A stretch of 37,640 bases of DNA from JBJXGF01 sp046153015 (lineage in GTDB: Bacteria > Actinomycetota > Acidimicrobiia > Acidimicrobiales > CAIXPF01). The translations under genes and the position numbers were made by a program. Shown piece by piece: positions 6,233 to 12,062 of the stretch; the stretch's first letter is position 1; every line of letters begins with the position of its first letter. The DNA lies in NCBI GenBank assembly GCA_046153015.1, contig JBJXGF010000397.1, positions 1 to 37,640 on the forward strand, in the 5' to 3' direction. Below the pieces are notes generated by a model, which saw only the letters and a list, made by a program, of their open reading frames with translations, had not been told where the DNA came from and did no database searches.

Positions 6233-6378
6233 CACCGGTCGCCTCGCCGGCGGCGCTCGTCGAGGCGGTTCTGGCGGCGCTGCTCGTCCATCATCGACTG
6301 CTCGCTCGCGCACCACCCGAGCACCCAGCACACCGCCCCGGTCAGGATGATGACTCCTGCCATCTGCACGATGGTCAT
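6229..6378 (-). CDS. small membrane protein, 49 aa
   Basis: One hydrophobic N-terminal span (residues 3-24, TIVQMAGVIILTGAVCWVLG...) followed by a highly basic cytoplasmic-type tail rich in Arg and Gln (DEQRRQNRLDERRRRGDRW). The ATG at 6376-6378 overlaps the upstream stop (ATGA), and its stop overlaps the nuclease GTG (GTGA). Inside-positive topology would place the Arg tail in the cytoplasm, where it could contact nucleic acid. Function unknown. Confidence 0.65.
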   Translation of the reverse strand: MTIVQMAGVIILTGAVCWVLGWCASEQSMMDEQRRQNRLDERRRRGDRW

Positions 6379-6638
6379 TCCGGCCACGCCTTCTCGAGGT
6401 TTTCGATGTGGCCGACCGCTGTCGCCAACGCGGACAGCGCTTTCTGTGCGGCGAGCAGCGCGGCCTTGACGTGGTGGCGGTCATGGTCGCCCGAGTCGAT
6501 CAGGTCGACCTCGAGCCGGTCCAATGTCATGCGGGCGCGGGCGAGGTCGTGGATGGCGTCCATGGCGTGGACACCGGCGGTGGCGACGGCGTCACGGCCC
6601 GACGGCTGAGTGATGGCCGGGACGGCGAGGCTGCTCAT
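6375..6638 (-). CDS. hypothetical helical protein, 87 aa
   Basis: Not recognised. A short N-terminal segment is followed by two long predicted helices (AMDAIHDLARARMTLDRLEV and ALLAAQKALSALATAVGHIE), suggesting a helical hairpin or dimer. ATG at 6636-6638 shares bases with the upstream stop (TGATG). It lies in the small-gene tract between the regulators and the nuclease. Confidence 0.65.
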   Translation of the reverse strand: MSSLAVPAITQPSGRDAVATAGVHAMDAIHDLARARMTLDRLEVDLIDSGDHDRHHVKAALLAAQKALSALATAVGHIENLEKAWPE

Positions 6639-6841
6639 CAGAGGCCGAGGTAGTCGAGGGCGCGAAGGACACCGACGTTCGCGCGGATGACGATGCGGGC
6701 GCGCCGCGGCTGGCGGTGGCGTCCTTCCCATGCCCTGCGGATCAGCGCGACGGATTCGCGGCGCTGCTTCGCGGCTGGCACGTCGAGGTCAAGACCGACG
6801 CGCCTGCCGCCGGGCAGGTCAACGAGCGTGTGCTGCGGCAC
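6638..6841 (-). CDS. hypothetical protein, 67 aa
   Basis: Unrecognised basic protein, mixed alpha/beta, with an N-terminal VDLPGGRRVGLDLDVP segment and an Arg-rich middle (RRAWEGRHRQPRRARIVIR). GTG at 6839-6841 is supported by a GAGGAGGG Shine-Dalgarno six bases upstream. The preceding gene ends 20 bases earlier. The basic character suggests nucleic-acid contact, but this is inference. Confidence 0.65.
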   Translation of the reverse strand: MPQHTLVDLPGGRRVGLDLDVPAAKQRRESVALIRRAWEGRHRQPRRARIVIRANVGVLRALDYLGL

Positions 6842-6861
6842 TTGGTACCCTCCTCGGGTGG

Positions 6862-7254
6862 TTATGCCCCCGCGGCGGCCGGGTCTTCTCGGGACGGGCC
6901 GTCGTGGGGGCTGTTTGCTTCCTGGGCGAGACGGGCTCGCGTGACCTGGTCGACGCGGAGCCGCTCAAGCTGGTTGCGCGTGAGCGCCGCCGGGGCGGCC
7001 GGTCCGAGACCGGAGTAGCCGCGCGTGGGTTCCGGTGGGCCAGCACCCGGCTCCTGGGGGGAGATAGAGCGGCTGGCCCGCCGCAACCCACGACGCGCAC
7101 GCCTGGCGGTCGTGGTTGTCTCACGCGAGTACGCAGGGTCAAGGTCAAGCAGGATCCGGTGCTGACGGCACGCACGAGCACCATCAACCACCGGGACGCC
7201 GCAGTACACGCACGAACACACGAGGACCTCCCAGTCGTAAGCGAGCGCGCTCAC
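6862..7254 (-). CDS. zinc-ribbon-like protein, 130 aa
   Basis: The N-terminus carries CSCVYCGVPVVDGARACRQH, a C-x2-C...C-x2-H arrangement of the kind that binds one zinc ion in small DNA/RNA-binding and HNH-type folds. The remaining ~90 residues are Arg-, Pro- and Ala-rich and probably disordered, with a short helix near the end (RNQLERLRVDQVTRARLAQE). GTG at 7252-7254 overlaps the stop of the winged-helix gene (GTGA). Probably a nucleic-acid-binding early protein. Confidence 0.65.
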   Translation of the reverse strand: MSALAYDWEVLVCSCVYCGVPVVDGARACRQHRILLDLDPAYSRETTTTARRARRGLRRASRSISPQEPGAGPPEPTRGYSGLGPAAPAALTRNQLERLRVDQVTRARLAQEANSPHDGPSREDPAAAGA

Positions 7255-7706
7255 GCCACGGCTCCCACCGCGGCGTCAGCGAGCCGGTACAGGTAGTCGT
7301 CACCATCACGACGCATCTCCACCCGGTAGCCGCGCGCGCGCAGATCACTCGCGCGGCTATGCACTATGAGCCCGAGCCGGTACAGGTCACGGTGGGAATG
7401 CCACTCCCCATCCGACAGGACGGCCAGAAGCCGGTCAGCGTGCGTCACACGCTTCGTGTTCTGCGGTGTTCTCGCGGCCGCTGGCGCGCTCGGGGCTGTT
7501 CGGGCGGGTTGCCGTACACCCCACACCTTCCGTACGCGGCTGCCGGCCAGGGTCTCCTCGGCCGAGTAGAAACGCGGGTCGCTGTTCAGCGCGTCGAGGA
7601 CGGCGATGTCGGCGGCCGAGATCGCGCGGGCGATCTCCCGCCACGGCCGCTCCCCCCGGCCAGCCAGGTAACCGGCGACCTCGTCAGCCAACGGGCGCGC
7701 GCTCAC
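7251..7706 (-). CDS. winged-helix DNA-binding protein, 151 aa
   Basis: The C-terminal half is a clear winged helix: THADRLLAVLSDGEWHSHRD, then a recognition helix region (LIVHSRASDLRARGYRVEMRR) and a beta wing (DGDDYLYRL). The N-terminal ~60 residues could form a second, divergent helix-turn-helix (WREIARAISAADIAVLDAL). The linker is Pro/Ala-rich. GTG at 7704-7706 overlaps the upstream stop and lies inside a 31-bp repeat that recurs at 7963. Second in size among the genes after the switch, it is a candidate early regulator or replication accessory. Confidence 0.75.
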   Translation of the reverse strand: MSARPLADEVAGYLAGRGERPWREIARAISAADIAVLDALNSDPRFYSAEETLAGSRVRKVWGVRQPARTAPSAPAAARTPQNTKRVTHADRLLAVLSDGEWHSHRDLYRLGLIVHSRASDLRARGYRVEMRRDGDDYLYRLADAAVGAVA

Positions 7707-7722
7707 GCGGCGTCCTCGTAGA
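7692..7722. repeat. 31-bp direct repeat across a stop/start junction (copy 1)
   Basis: Identical to 7963-7993. On the minus strand each copy codes the end of one protein (YEDAA-stop) and the start of the next (GTG-SARP), including the GTGA overlap itself. It marks a duplication or recombination of a gene junction near the regulatory switch. Confidence 0.95.
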
Positions 7723-7906
7723 GCCCCCGGCCGGCGGCGTCAGTCTCGGCCGTTGGCGCGGGAGCGTTCACGAGCTCGCGCAGCAGCTCGGCCGGCTCGC
7801 CGAGACACCCGAGACACAGACCGACGGCGCCGACCGCGACACGGCCGTCACGAGCGACGCAGGACAACGACACGAACTCGCCGAACCCGAGCGGGCACGC
7901 GGTCAC
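7703..7906 (-). CDS. hypothetical Cys-containing protein, 67 aa
   Basis: Encodes ACPLGFGEFVSLSCVARDGR, then a glycine- and Cys-rich stretch (VGLCLGCLG) and a helix with PAELLRELV. The final residues, LYEDAA, almost repeat the end of the HTH protein (FYEDAA) because the two gene ends lie in a duplicated 31-bp segment. GTG at 7904-7906 overlaps the stop of a 24-aa ORF. Function unknown; the cysteines might bind a metal. Confidence 0.55.
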   Translation of the reverse strand: MTACPLGFGEFVSLSCVARDGRVAVGAVGLCLGCLGEPAELLRELVNAPAPTAETDAAGRGLYEDAA

Positions 7907-7977
7907 CACGACGACCGCCGATCCGCGTCGGCCCGGTACGCGCGCATGCGAGCGTCGAGCGCCGGGCGCGCGCTCAC
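7903..7977 (-). CDS. 24-aa basic peptide ORF
   Basis: A short ORF coding SARPALDARMRAYRADADRR plus SSW after the GTG start. GTG at 7975-7977 overlaps the stop of the HTH gene, and its stop overlaps the next GTG; both are GTGA. Its first codons lie in the 31-bp repeat and match the start of the winged-helix gene (SARP). It may be the truncated start of a duplicated gene, still translated as part of the coupled chain. Confidence 0.45.
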   Translation of the reverse strand: MSARPALDARMRAYRADADRRSSW

Positions 7978-7993
7978 GCGGCGTCCTCGTAGA
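7963..7993. repeat. 31-bp direct repeat across a stop/start junction (copy 2)
   Basis: Second copy of the segment at 7692-7722, spanning the 3' end of the HTH gene and the start of the 24-aa ORF. The identity ends at 7994 (a here, g in copy 1). Confidence 0.95.
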
Positions 7994-8213
7994 ACCACGC
8001 GAGCGATCGGCCGAGCACTCGGGCGGCCTGGGCGCGCTGTGCGTGGTTACGCGGCTCGGTCGTTCCGGCACGCCAGTGCTGCCACGTCCGTAGGGTCACC
8101 CCGACCTCGCGCGCGCACGCCTCGTTCGTCAGGCCGCACTCGTCCTGGGCCACGCGGAGCCGGATGGCGAACAGGTTTCCTGTCGCCTCGTTACGGGTAG
8201 CGTTGCACGTCAT
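7974..8213 (-). CDS. Cro/C1-type (XRE) helix-turn-helix regulator
   Basis: A 79-aa DNA-binding protein. The HTH is IRLRVAQDECGLTNEACARE, then VGVTLRTWQHWRAGTTEPR, where TNEACAREVGV is helix 2 and TLRTWQHWRAG the recognition helix. It ends ARVLGRSLAWFYEDAA. ATG at 8211-8213 is chosen because a TAGGGT -10 box sits 8 bases upstream with a 17-bp-spaced TTGCGT -35. That places transcription start at or near the A of the ATG, so the message is probably leaderless; no Shine-Dalgarno is present. It is the first gene of the leftward operon and most likely binds the TTGCA repeats that overlap its own promoter. Confidence 0.85.
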   Translation of the reverse strand: MTCNATRNEATGNLFAIRLRVAQDECGLTNEACAREVGVTLRTWQHWRAGTTEPRNHAQRAQAARVLGRSLAWFYEDAA

Positions 8214-8241
8214 TGACTTGCACCCTACCACGGCGTACAGT
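8213..8241 (+). promoter_or_regulatory. rightward promoter, overlapping the leftward one
   Basis: On the plus strand: -35 TTGACT (8213-8218), exactly 17 bp, -10 TACAGT (8236-8241). The start would be near 8248, just before an AAGGGG Shine-Dalgarno (8249-8254) and an ATG at 8260. It is the only convincing plus-strand promoter I see, and it occupies the same bases as the leftward promoter, so the two should exclude each other. Confidence 0.65.
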
Positions 8242-8250
8242 TGCACGCAA
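8222..8250 (-). promoter_or_regulatory. leftward early promoter
   Basis: On the minus strand: -35 TTGCGT (8245-8250), 17-bp spacer, -10 TAGGGT (8222-8227). The -10 fits the actinobacterial TANNNT pattern. The predicted start falls on or beside 8213, the first base of the HTH ATG. Confidence 0.65.
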
Positions 8251-8259
8251 GGGGATTTC

Positions 8260-8994
8260 ATGCAAGTGGCGGCGACACGGCACAGACAGGCCGCTAGGTT
8301 CCAGCTACTGATGGCGTTGGAGCAGGCCGAGATGGCGGCCCGGTTCGGGGCCGCCTTGAAGGGCTGGCGCGATCAGCGCGGCCGCGGGCTACGCGGCGCC
8401 TTCACCCAGGTGAGTGCTCTTGATGAGATCCTCGCCGCTCGTCGCGGGCGGGATCACGATGCGGACTGGCGCCCGGGTGGGAGGTTCCCTGGCTGCGGCC
8501 CCAGGGAGTTTGGAGCCCGGGCGCCAGCCTGTGTCGCCCCGCTATTTGGGGGCGGTCTGGTCGCCGCCGTTCAACCCGGGCGGCACGTTCAACCCGGGGA
8601 ACAGGTCGTGGACACTCGACAGGACGCTCGCGGCCATCCCGGCGATCGCGAGCGCGAACGCGCCGGCGGCGAGGTCACCGAGGTCCAACCCGGGGATGAC
8701 GATGCTGATGTCCCCCGCGGCCTTCGACCCGGCGACGAGCACCAGGAGCGGCACGCCCTTCAACAGGACGTCGTCACGCAGGGTGCGGGGCAGGTACCCG
8801 ATCTGGAAGCTGCCGGCCTTCACCGCGGCGAGCACCCCCAACAGCAGGTCGATGATGAGCGCGAACAGGAACGCTCGCAACAAGGGGTCGTTGAAGGTGT
8901 CTCGGATCATCGGTCTCCTCCTCGTGTCGATGTGACCGGGCTGGGTCTGCCCCACCCCGATGAGTGCGCCCGGTCGAACGACACCGGGCTGTAG
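8260..8994 (+). CDS. candidate rightward ORF or regulatory transcript
   Basis: The only plus-strand reading frame with its own promoter and Shine-Dalgarno (AAGGGG, 5 bases before the ATG). The first ~70 codons look protein-like: two helices (RQAARFQLLMALEQAEMAAR and FGAALKGWRDQRG) and ALDEILAARRG. Past about 8460 the frame runs through a large hairpin and then antisense to the holin gene, where it is only a shadow. Either a short repressor-like protein has lost its own stop, or the promoter makes a ~280-nt RNA ending at the hairpin. I favour a small regulator or RNA over a 244-aa protein. Confidence 0.3.
   Translation: MQVAATRHRQAARFQLLMALEQAEMAARFGAALKGWRDQRGRGLRGAFTQVSALDEILAARRGRDHDADWRPGGRFPGCGPREFGARAPACVAPLFGGGLVAAVQPGRHVQPGEQVVDTRQDARGHPGDRERERAGGEVTEVQPGDDDADVPRGLRPGDEHQERHALQQDVVTQGAGQVPDLEAAGLHRGEHPQQQVDDEREQERSQQGVVEGVSDHRSPPRVDVTGLGLPHPDECARSNDTGL
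8466..8527. terminator. large nested hairpin after the late operon
   Basis: A perfect 12-bp outer stem (CTGGCGCCCGGG at 8466-8477 with CCCGGGCGCCAG at 8516-8527) encloses a second perfect 7-bp hairpin (TCCCTGG 8486-8492, CCAGGGA 8501-8507, 8-base loop). It starts 15 bases past the holin stop and lies between convergent transcripts, so a bidirectional terminator is the simplest reading. There is no T run, and a protein-binding cruciform or recombination site is also possible. Confidence 0.6.
8542..8910 (-). CDS. holin
   Basis: A 122-aa membrane protein with three predicted spans: FLFALIIDLLLGVLAAV, VLLKGVPLLVLVAGS and a longer LAAGAFALAIAGMAASVL. It resembles the Cp-1/phi29-type (holin_4-like) phage holins that form the lethal membrane lesion and release the endolysin. 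The C-terminus is a Pro/Gly/Asn repeat (FPGLNVPPGLNGG). ATG at 8908-8910 has a strong GAGGAGGAG Shine-Dalgarno and overlaps the stop of the 73-aa gene (ATGA). It is the last gene of the late operon, two genes after the membrane protein that follows the amidase. Confidence 0.8.
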   Translation of the reverse strand: MIRDTFNDPLLRAFLFALIIDLLLGVLAAVKAGSFQIGYLPRTLRDDVLLKGVPLLVLVAGSKAAGDISIVIPGLDLGDLAAGAFALAIAGMAASVLSSVHDLFPGLNVPPGLNGGDQTAPK

Positions 8995-9128
8995 CGCAGC
9001 AGTTGGCCGCACCGCAGGCACAGGGGCCGTTGGTCGGCCCGGTAGGTGCGCGGGTCAGTGAGTTCGCGTAGCCGGACGGTGTGCGTGCGTTCTTGGCAGT
9101 GCGCGCACCTCGGGTGCTGGTCGGCCAT
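8907..9128 (-). CDS. small double-CxxC zinc protein, 73 aa
   Basis: Contains CAHC near the N-terminus and CLRC about 28 residues later, which together form a four-cysteine zinc-ribbon-like site; the rest is Arg-rich and polar. It sits between two membrane proteins of the lysis cassette and is translationally coupled to the holin. ATG at 9126-9128 follows the upstream stop by two bases. Function unknown; such small zinc proteins are frequent in actinophage lysis regions. Confidence 0.65.
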   Translation of the reverse strand: MADQHPRCAHCQERTHTVRLRELTDPRTYRADQRPLCLRCGQLLRYSPVSFDRAHSSGWGRPSPVTSTRGGDR

Positions 9129-9130
9129 GG

Positions 9131-9391
9131 TCAGATGGCGTCTTTCAACCCGACGATCAGGGCGATCACCCCGACCGGGAGCCACCGGTCGACGATCGCG
9201 GTCGCCCTGCCTTTCGCCCACTCGGCTGGCCCGTCGACCTTCTCGCCGAGGTGCTCGACCGCGGTCGCGAGATGGTCGACGGACGCTTGGAGTTTCTCGG
9301 CGACTGCTTCTTGGCGTGCCGTGATCGTCTGGAGGTGCGCGTTGAGTTCGGCGCGGGTGACGTGATCACCGTTCGGGATACCCGATGTCAC
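9131..9391 (-). CDS. coiled-coil membrane protein of the lysis cassette, 86 aa
   Basis: A long N-terminal helix (AELNAHLQTITARQEAVAEK through VDHLATAVEHLGEKV) is followed by one C-terminal membrane span (WLPVGVIALIVGL). This topology is common for the second membrane protein beside phage holins (holin-like, antiholin or spanin-like roles). GTG at 9389-9391 overlaps the endolysin stop (GTGA). The exact lysis role cannot be assigned from sequence. Confidence 0.75.
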   Translation of the reverse strand: MTSGIPNGDHVTRAELNAHLQTITARQEAVAEKLQASVDHLATAVEHLGEKVDGPAEWAKGRATAIVDRWLPVGVIALIVGLKDAI

Positions 9392-9957
9392 GACCAGCCG
9401 CCCTGCCTGACGAGCTGGCGCGCGCGCCAGATGACGAACGTAGTCGGGTACCCGTAGCCGGGATCCCAGTGGTCGGAGAGGGCGCTCACGTCCGACCAGT
9501 CCTTGTGCGTGAACACGCCCGGCCCCATCAGCCCCGTCGCCTCGTCGAAGCGAGCGCGCTTCAACGGGATGCCGTACTCGACGTGCCAGTAGGCGAGCCA
9601 CCTGGCGACCTTCTCGAGCTGCCTGGGCCGGGCGACCCATACGGCTTTGCCCCACCTGGCGAACCCGATCTGCTCGACCCCGAGGGTGCCGGTGTTGATG
9701 CCGCCGACGTGCCATGCGATGAGCGTGTCGTTCACGTACCGGGCCGAGTGGCCTTCGGCGTCAACACCGATCTGCGCGCCGTACCCTCGCCCCTGCGCTT
9801 GCCAGAACCGGGCGATGCCGGCGAGGTCACCGATGCCTTTGACGTCGTGGCTTTCGGTGTCGTGCAAACAGATCCGTACTGGCTTGTGTGGGCCGTGTGA
9901 GTCGACGAGTCCTCGGCAGTCGACGTCGATGCGGGGCTCTCTGATGCGTCTGCTCAT
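9388..9957 (-). CDS. endolysin, N-acetylmuramoyl-L-alanine amidase
   Basis: A 189-aa enzyme of the amidase_2/PGRP fold that cuts the bond between muramic acid and L-alanine in peptidoglycan. Zinc-ligand and catalytic candidates are in their usual order: His32 (ICLHDTES), Glu95 (LGVEQIGFA), His151 (GVFTHKDWS) and Asp165 (DHWDPGYGYP). No separate cell-wall-binding domain is present, as the length is that of the catalytic domain alone. There is no signal peptide, so export depends on the holin. ATG at 9955-9957 has a GGGAGG Shine-Dalgarno. Confidence 0.9.
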   Translation of the reverse strand: MSRRIREPRIDVDCRGLVDSHGPHKPVRICLHDTESHDVKGIGDLAGIARFWQAQGRGYGAQIGVDAEGHSARYVNDTLIAWHVGGINTGTLGVEQIGFARWGKAVWVARPRQLEKVARWLAYWHVEYGIPLKRARFDEATGLMGPGVFTHKDWSDVSALSDHWDPGYGYPTTFVIWRARQLVRQGGWS

Positions 9958-10004
9958 GCCGCTGCCTCCCAGGTCTGGGTGTGAAGGAACCGTCGGGGGT
10001 GGGG

Positions 10005-12062
10005 TTACTGCTGGGTGAGGAGCCCGTACCGGGCCAGCACTCGGTCGAAGTAGTCGCGTCGGTCGTCCAACGTGATCTGGCAGGTGTCCGACGCGTGGTC
10101 GTAGCTGGCCGCGACGATGCGTCCGTCGCGGCCGAGTGCGCCGGTGTCAGGGTCGACGCGGTGTGAGACCCGTAGTTTCTCGCCGACGTACAGGGGGATC
10201 AGGTGCGCCGGGATGGGGGCGCCGGACGGGATGGCGCGGCACGCTTGCTGGCCTTTGACGGTGACGCTGGCGGCGAATGGGCTCGTGATGTGCTCGGTGA
10301 GCCACAGGTCGGCGAACCGTTCAGCGACGGCTTGGGTGACGCCGGAGCGGACGGGGATGACGCGGCGACGCAGGAACTGGCGGCGGTCAGGCAACGACCG
10401 GCCGACGACCTGGACGCTGACGGTGTCGATGTAACACACATCGGACGCTGGGGCGGTTGGGACCATGAGCCAGCCGATGTCGTGGTCGGTCTGGGTGGCG
10501 GTGAAGTCGTAGGTGGCGGTCACGAACGCGCCGGTGGTGAGCGACCCGACGAAGTTGGAGGACTGCTCGAGGAACCCGGTCTTGGGGGTGGCGGCGGCGG
10601 TGGCCTTGTACACCATCCAGTAGATCTCGCTCAAGCTGGCGGTCTTCCTGAGGCGGGCGGTGATCCGGTACCGGAGGCCGGGGATGAACGCGGCCGTCCA
10701 CGCGTCCACGTAGATGAGCGGGTCGGTGGCGCTGGTGTTGACGCGGCCGCTTGCGACGCCGGTGTCGAACACGCCGGTGTCGCGGGCCACGCTGGCGGTG
10801 GAGCCGACCTGCCACGAGGTCGTGGCGGTCTCGAAGCCGGGGTTCGCGGGTTGGACGGTCGCGGTGATCCCGAACGTGCTGCCGGACAGGTTCCCGGTCG
10901 CTCTGGCGGCGACGAGTCGGTTGCCGTCGGGGCCGGTGGCGTCGGTGATGGCGCCGTTGAAGATCTCCTGGCCGTCGACGCTCGCGTCCGAGACGAGGGC
11001 GCCGGACCAGGAGCCGACCTCGATCACCGGCGAGCTCGGTTTCGCCCGGTACCGGAGCGTCTTCAAGTCGTGGCCGCCGACCTGGGCGAGGTAGTTCTCG
11101 TACACGTTCGCTTGCTCGATCGCCTGGCGGGGGGTCACGTACCCGCCGGTCGTGTACTCCGGGATCGAGAAGGTGCCGGCGTTGACGAGCACGTCGGTTT
11201 GGTTGAGCAGCGGCGCGGCGCGGTTCCTGGCGTCCTTGACGACAACGTCGGCTTTCAGGATGCTGGCGTTCCCCGACTCGTACGCCGTGGCCGCGAACAC
11301 TTGGATCGTTTCGATCTGGAAGTACCGGTCTTCGGCCTGGTCGGTGCCGGTGTCGCAGAAGATGCCCAGGTAGCGCGACGGGGTGGTGAGGGTGCGCGTG
11401 AACGTGCCTGACGTGTTGGCGTCCGAGAGCGTCGAGATGGTCGCCTCGACGCTGCCGGTGTTCATGGAGCCGGGGAGGGTGCTCATCGCGTTGAGGTAGC
11501 AGGTGGCGGTGGCGGCCCACTGGTTCTTCACCCACGTGGCCACGACGCGCGCGGCGGTGGTTGACGGGCCGAGGTCGAGGTAGATGCCTGTGCGTGGGAA
11601 TGAGCCGTCGGTGGGGCCGACGTAGTCGAACGTGACGGACTCCCCGACTGCCTGGTTCCAGCTGCTCTTGTAGACGGTGAGGTCGCATGCGAGGTTCTGC
11701 CGCCAGTCCCGCCACTCGGACAGGCGCGTGACCACGTAGGCCTGTTCGTACACGTCGTCGTCGAGGTGGTACTGCCAGCCCTGACACGCGACCTGGTGCT
11801 GCGTCTCATCGGTTGGCCGTTGGATCATCCGGCCTGACCAGACGACCGCACCGTCGATCTCGACCTCGACCGGCGTGAACGGCAGCAGGTCGGGGCGTTC
11901 AACAGCGGCGGTCGGGGTTTTGACGGTGAACGAGCAGGTGTCCGGCCCCCACACGTTGCTCGAGTAGGTGAGGCCCTCGGGGACGATGCCGCGCAGGCGG
12001 CCGGTGCCGAGTTGCCGCCAGGTGCCGTCGAGCTCCTGTACGCGCACGGACGGGGTGATCAC
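10005..12062 (-). CDS. tail-tip/hub protein with carbohydrate-binding-like module
   Basis: A protein of 685 aa. The N-terminal ~90 residues (YSSNVWGPDTCSFTVKTPTA, VEVEIDGAVVWSGRMI) and the C-terminal ~130 (PLYVGEKLRVSHRV, then ITLDDRRDYFDRVLARYG) match siphophage minor tail proteins that form the central hub downstream of the distal tail protein. In between are beta-sandwich regions. One, beginning NPGFETATTSWQVGS, resembles a CBM_4_9 carbohydrate-binding module and may touch the cell wall. GTG at 12060-12062 overlaps the upstream stop (GTGA). Confidence 0.8.
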   Translation of the reverse strand: MITPSVRVQELDGTWRQLGTGRLRGIVPEGLTYSSNVWGPDTCSFTVKTPTAAVERPDLLPFTPVEVEIDGAVVWSGRMIQRPTDETQHQVACQGWQYHLDDDVYEQAYVVTRLSEWRDWRQNLACDLTVYKSSWNQAVGESVTFDYVGPTDGSFPRTGIYLDLGPSTTAARVVATWVKNQWAATATCYLNAMSTLPGSMNTGSVEATISTLSDANTSGTFTRTLTTPSRYLGIFCDTGTDQAEDRYFQIETIQVFAATAYESGNASILKADVVVKDARNRAAPLLNQTDVLVNAGTFSIPEYTTGGYVTPRQAIEQANVYENYLAQVGGHDLKTLRYRAKPSSPVIEVGSWSGALVSDASVDGQEIFNGAITDATGPDGNRLVAARATGNLSGSTFGITATVQPANPGFETATTSWQVGSTASVARDTGVFDTGVASGRVNTSATDPLIYVDAWTAAFIPGLRYRITARLRKTASLSEIYWMVYKATAAATPKTGFLEQSSNFVGSLTTGAFVTATYDFTATQTDHDIGWLMVPTAPASDVCYIDTVSVQVVGRSLPDRRQFLRRRVIPVRSGVTQAVAERFADLWLTEHITSPFAASVTVKGQQACRAIPSGAPIPAHLIPLYVGEKLRVSHRVDPDTGALGRDGRIVAASYDHASDTCQITLDDRRDYFDRVLARYGLLTQQ

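Larger units (their letters stand above)
8203..8265. promoter_or_regulatory. operator-like TTGCA half-site cluster
   Basis: TTGCAC occurs at 8203-8208, 8218-8223 and 8241-8246 on the plus strand, and an inverted TGCAA at 8261-8265. The copies overlap the -10 and -35 elements of both divergent promoters and the ATG of the HTH gene. This arrangement suits binding by the adjacent HTH protein and autoregulation; binding itself is inferred. Confidence 0.55.

Noticed and set aside
8466..8527. Structured element as a tRNA-like or attP core
   Set aside because: No adjacent integrase and no tRNA-like arm pattern; position just past the holin favours termination. Kept as a finding because the structure is unusually strong.
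1..8541. Serine or tyrosine integrase, or an attachment site
   Set aside because: No R-H-R-Y or serine recombinase catalytic pattern in any early gene; the Gp3-like gene alone is not evidence of integration.
10203..11411. 402-codon plus-strand frame opposite the tail hub gene
   Set aside because: Gly/Asp/Val-rich shadow translation with no motif, no promoter, and a well-supported gene on the other strand.
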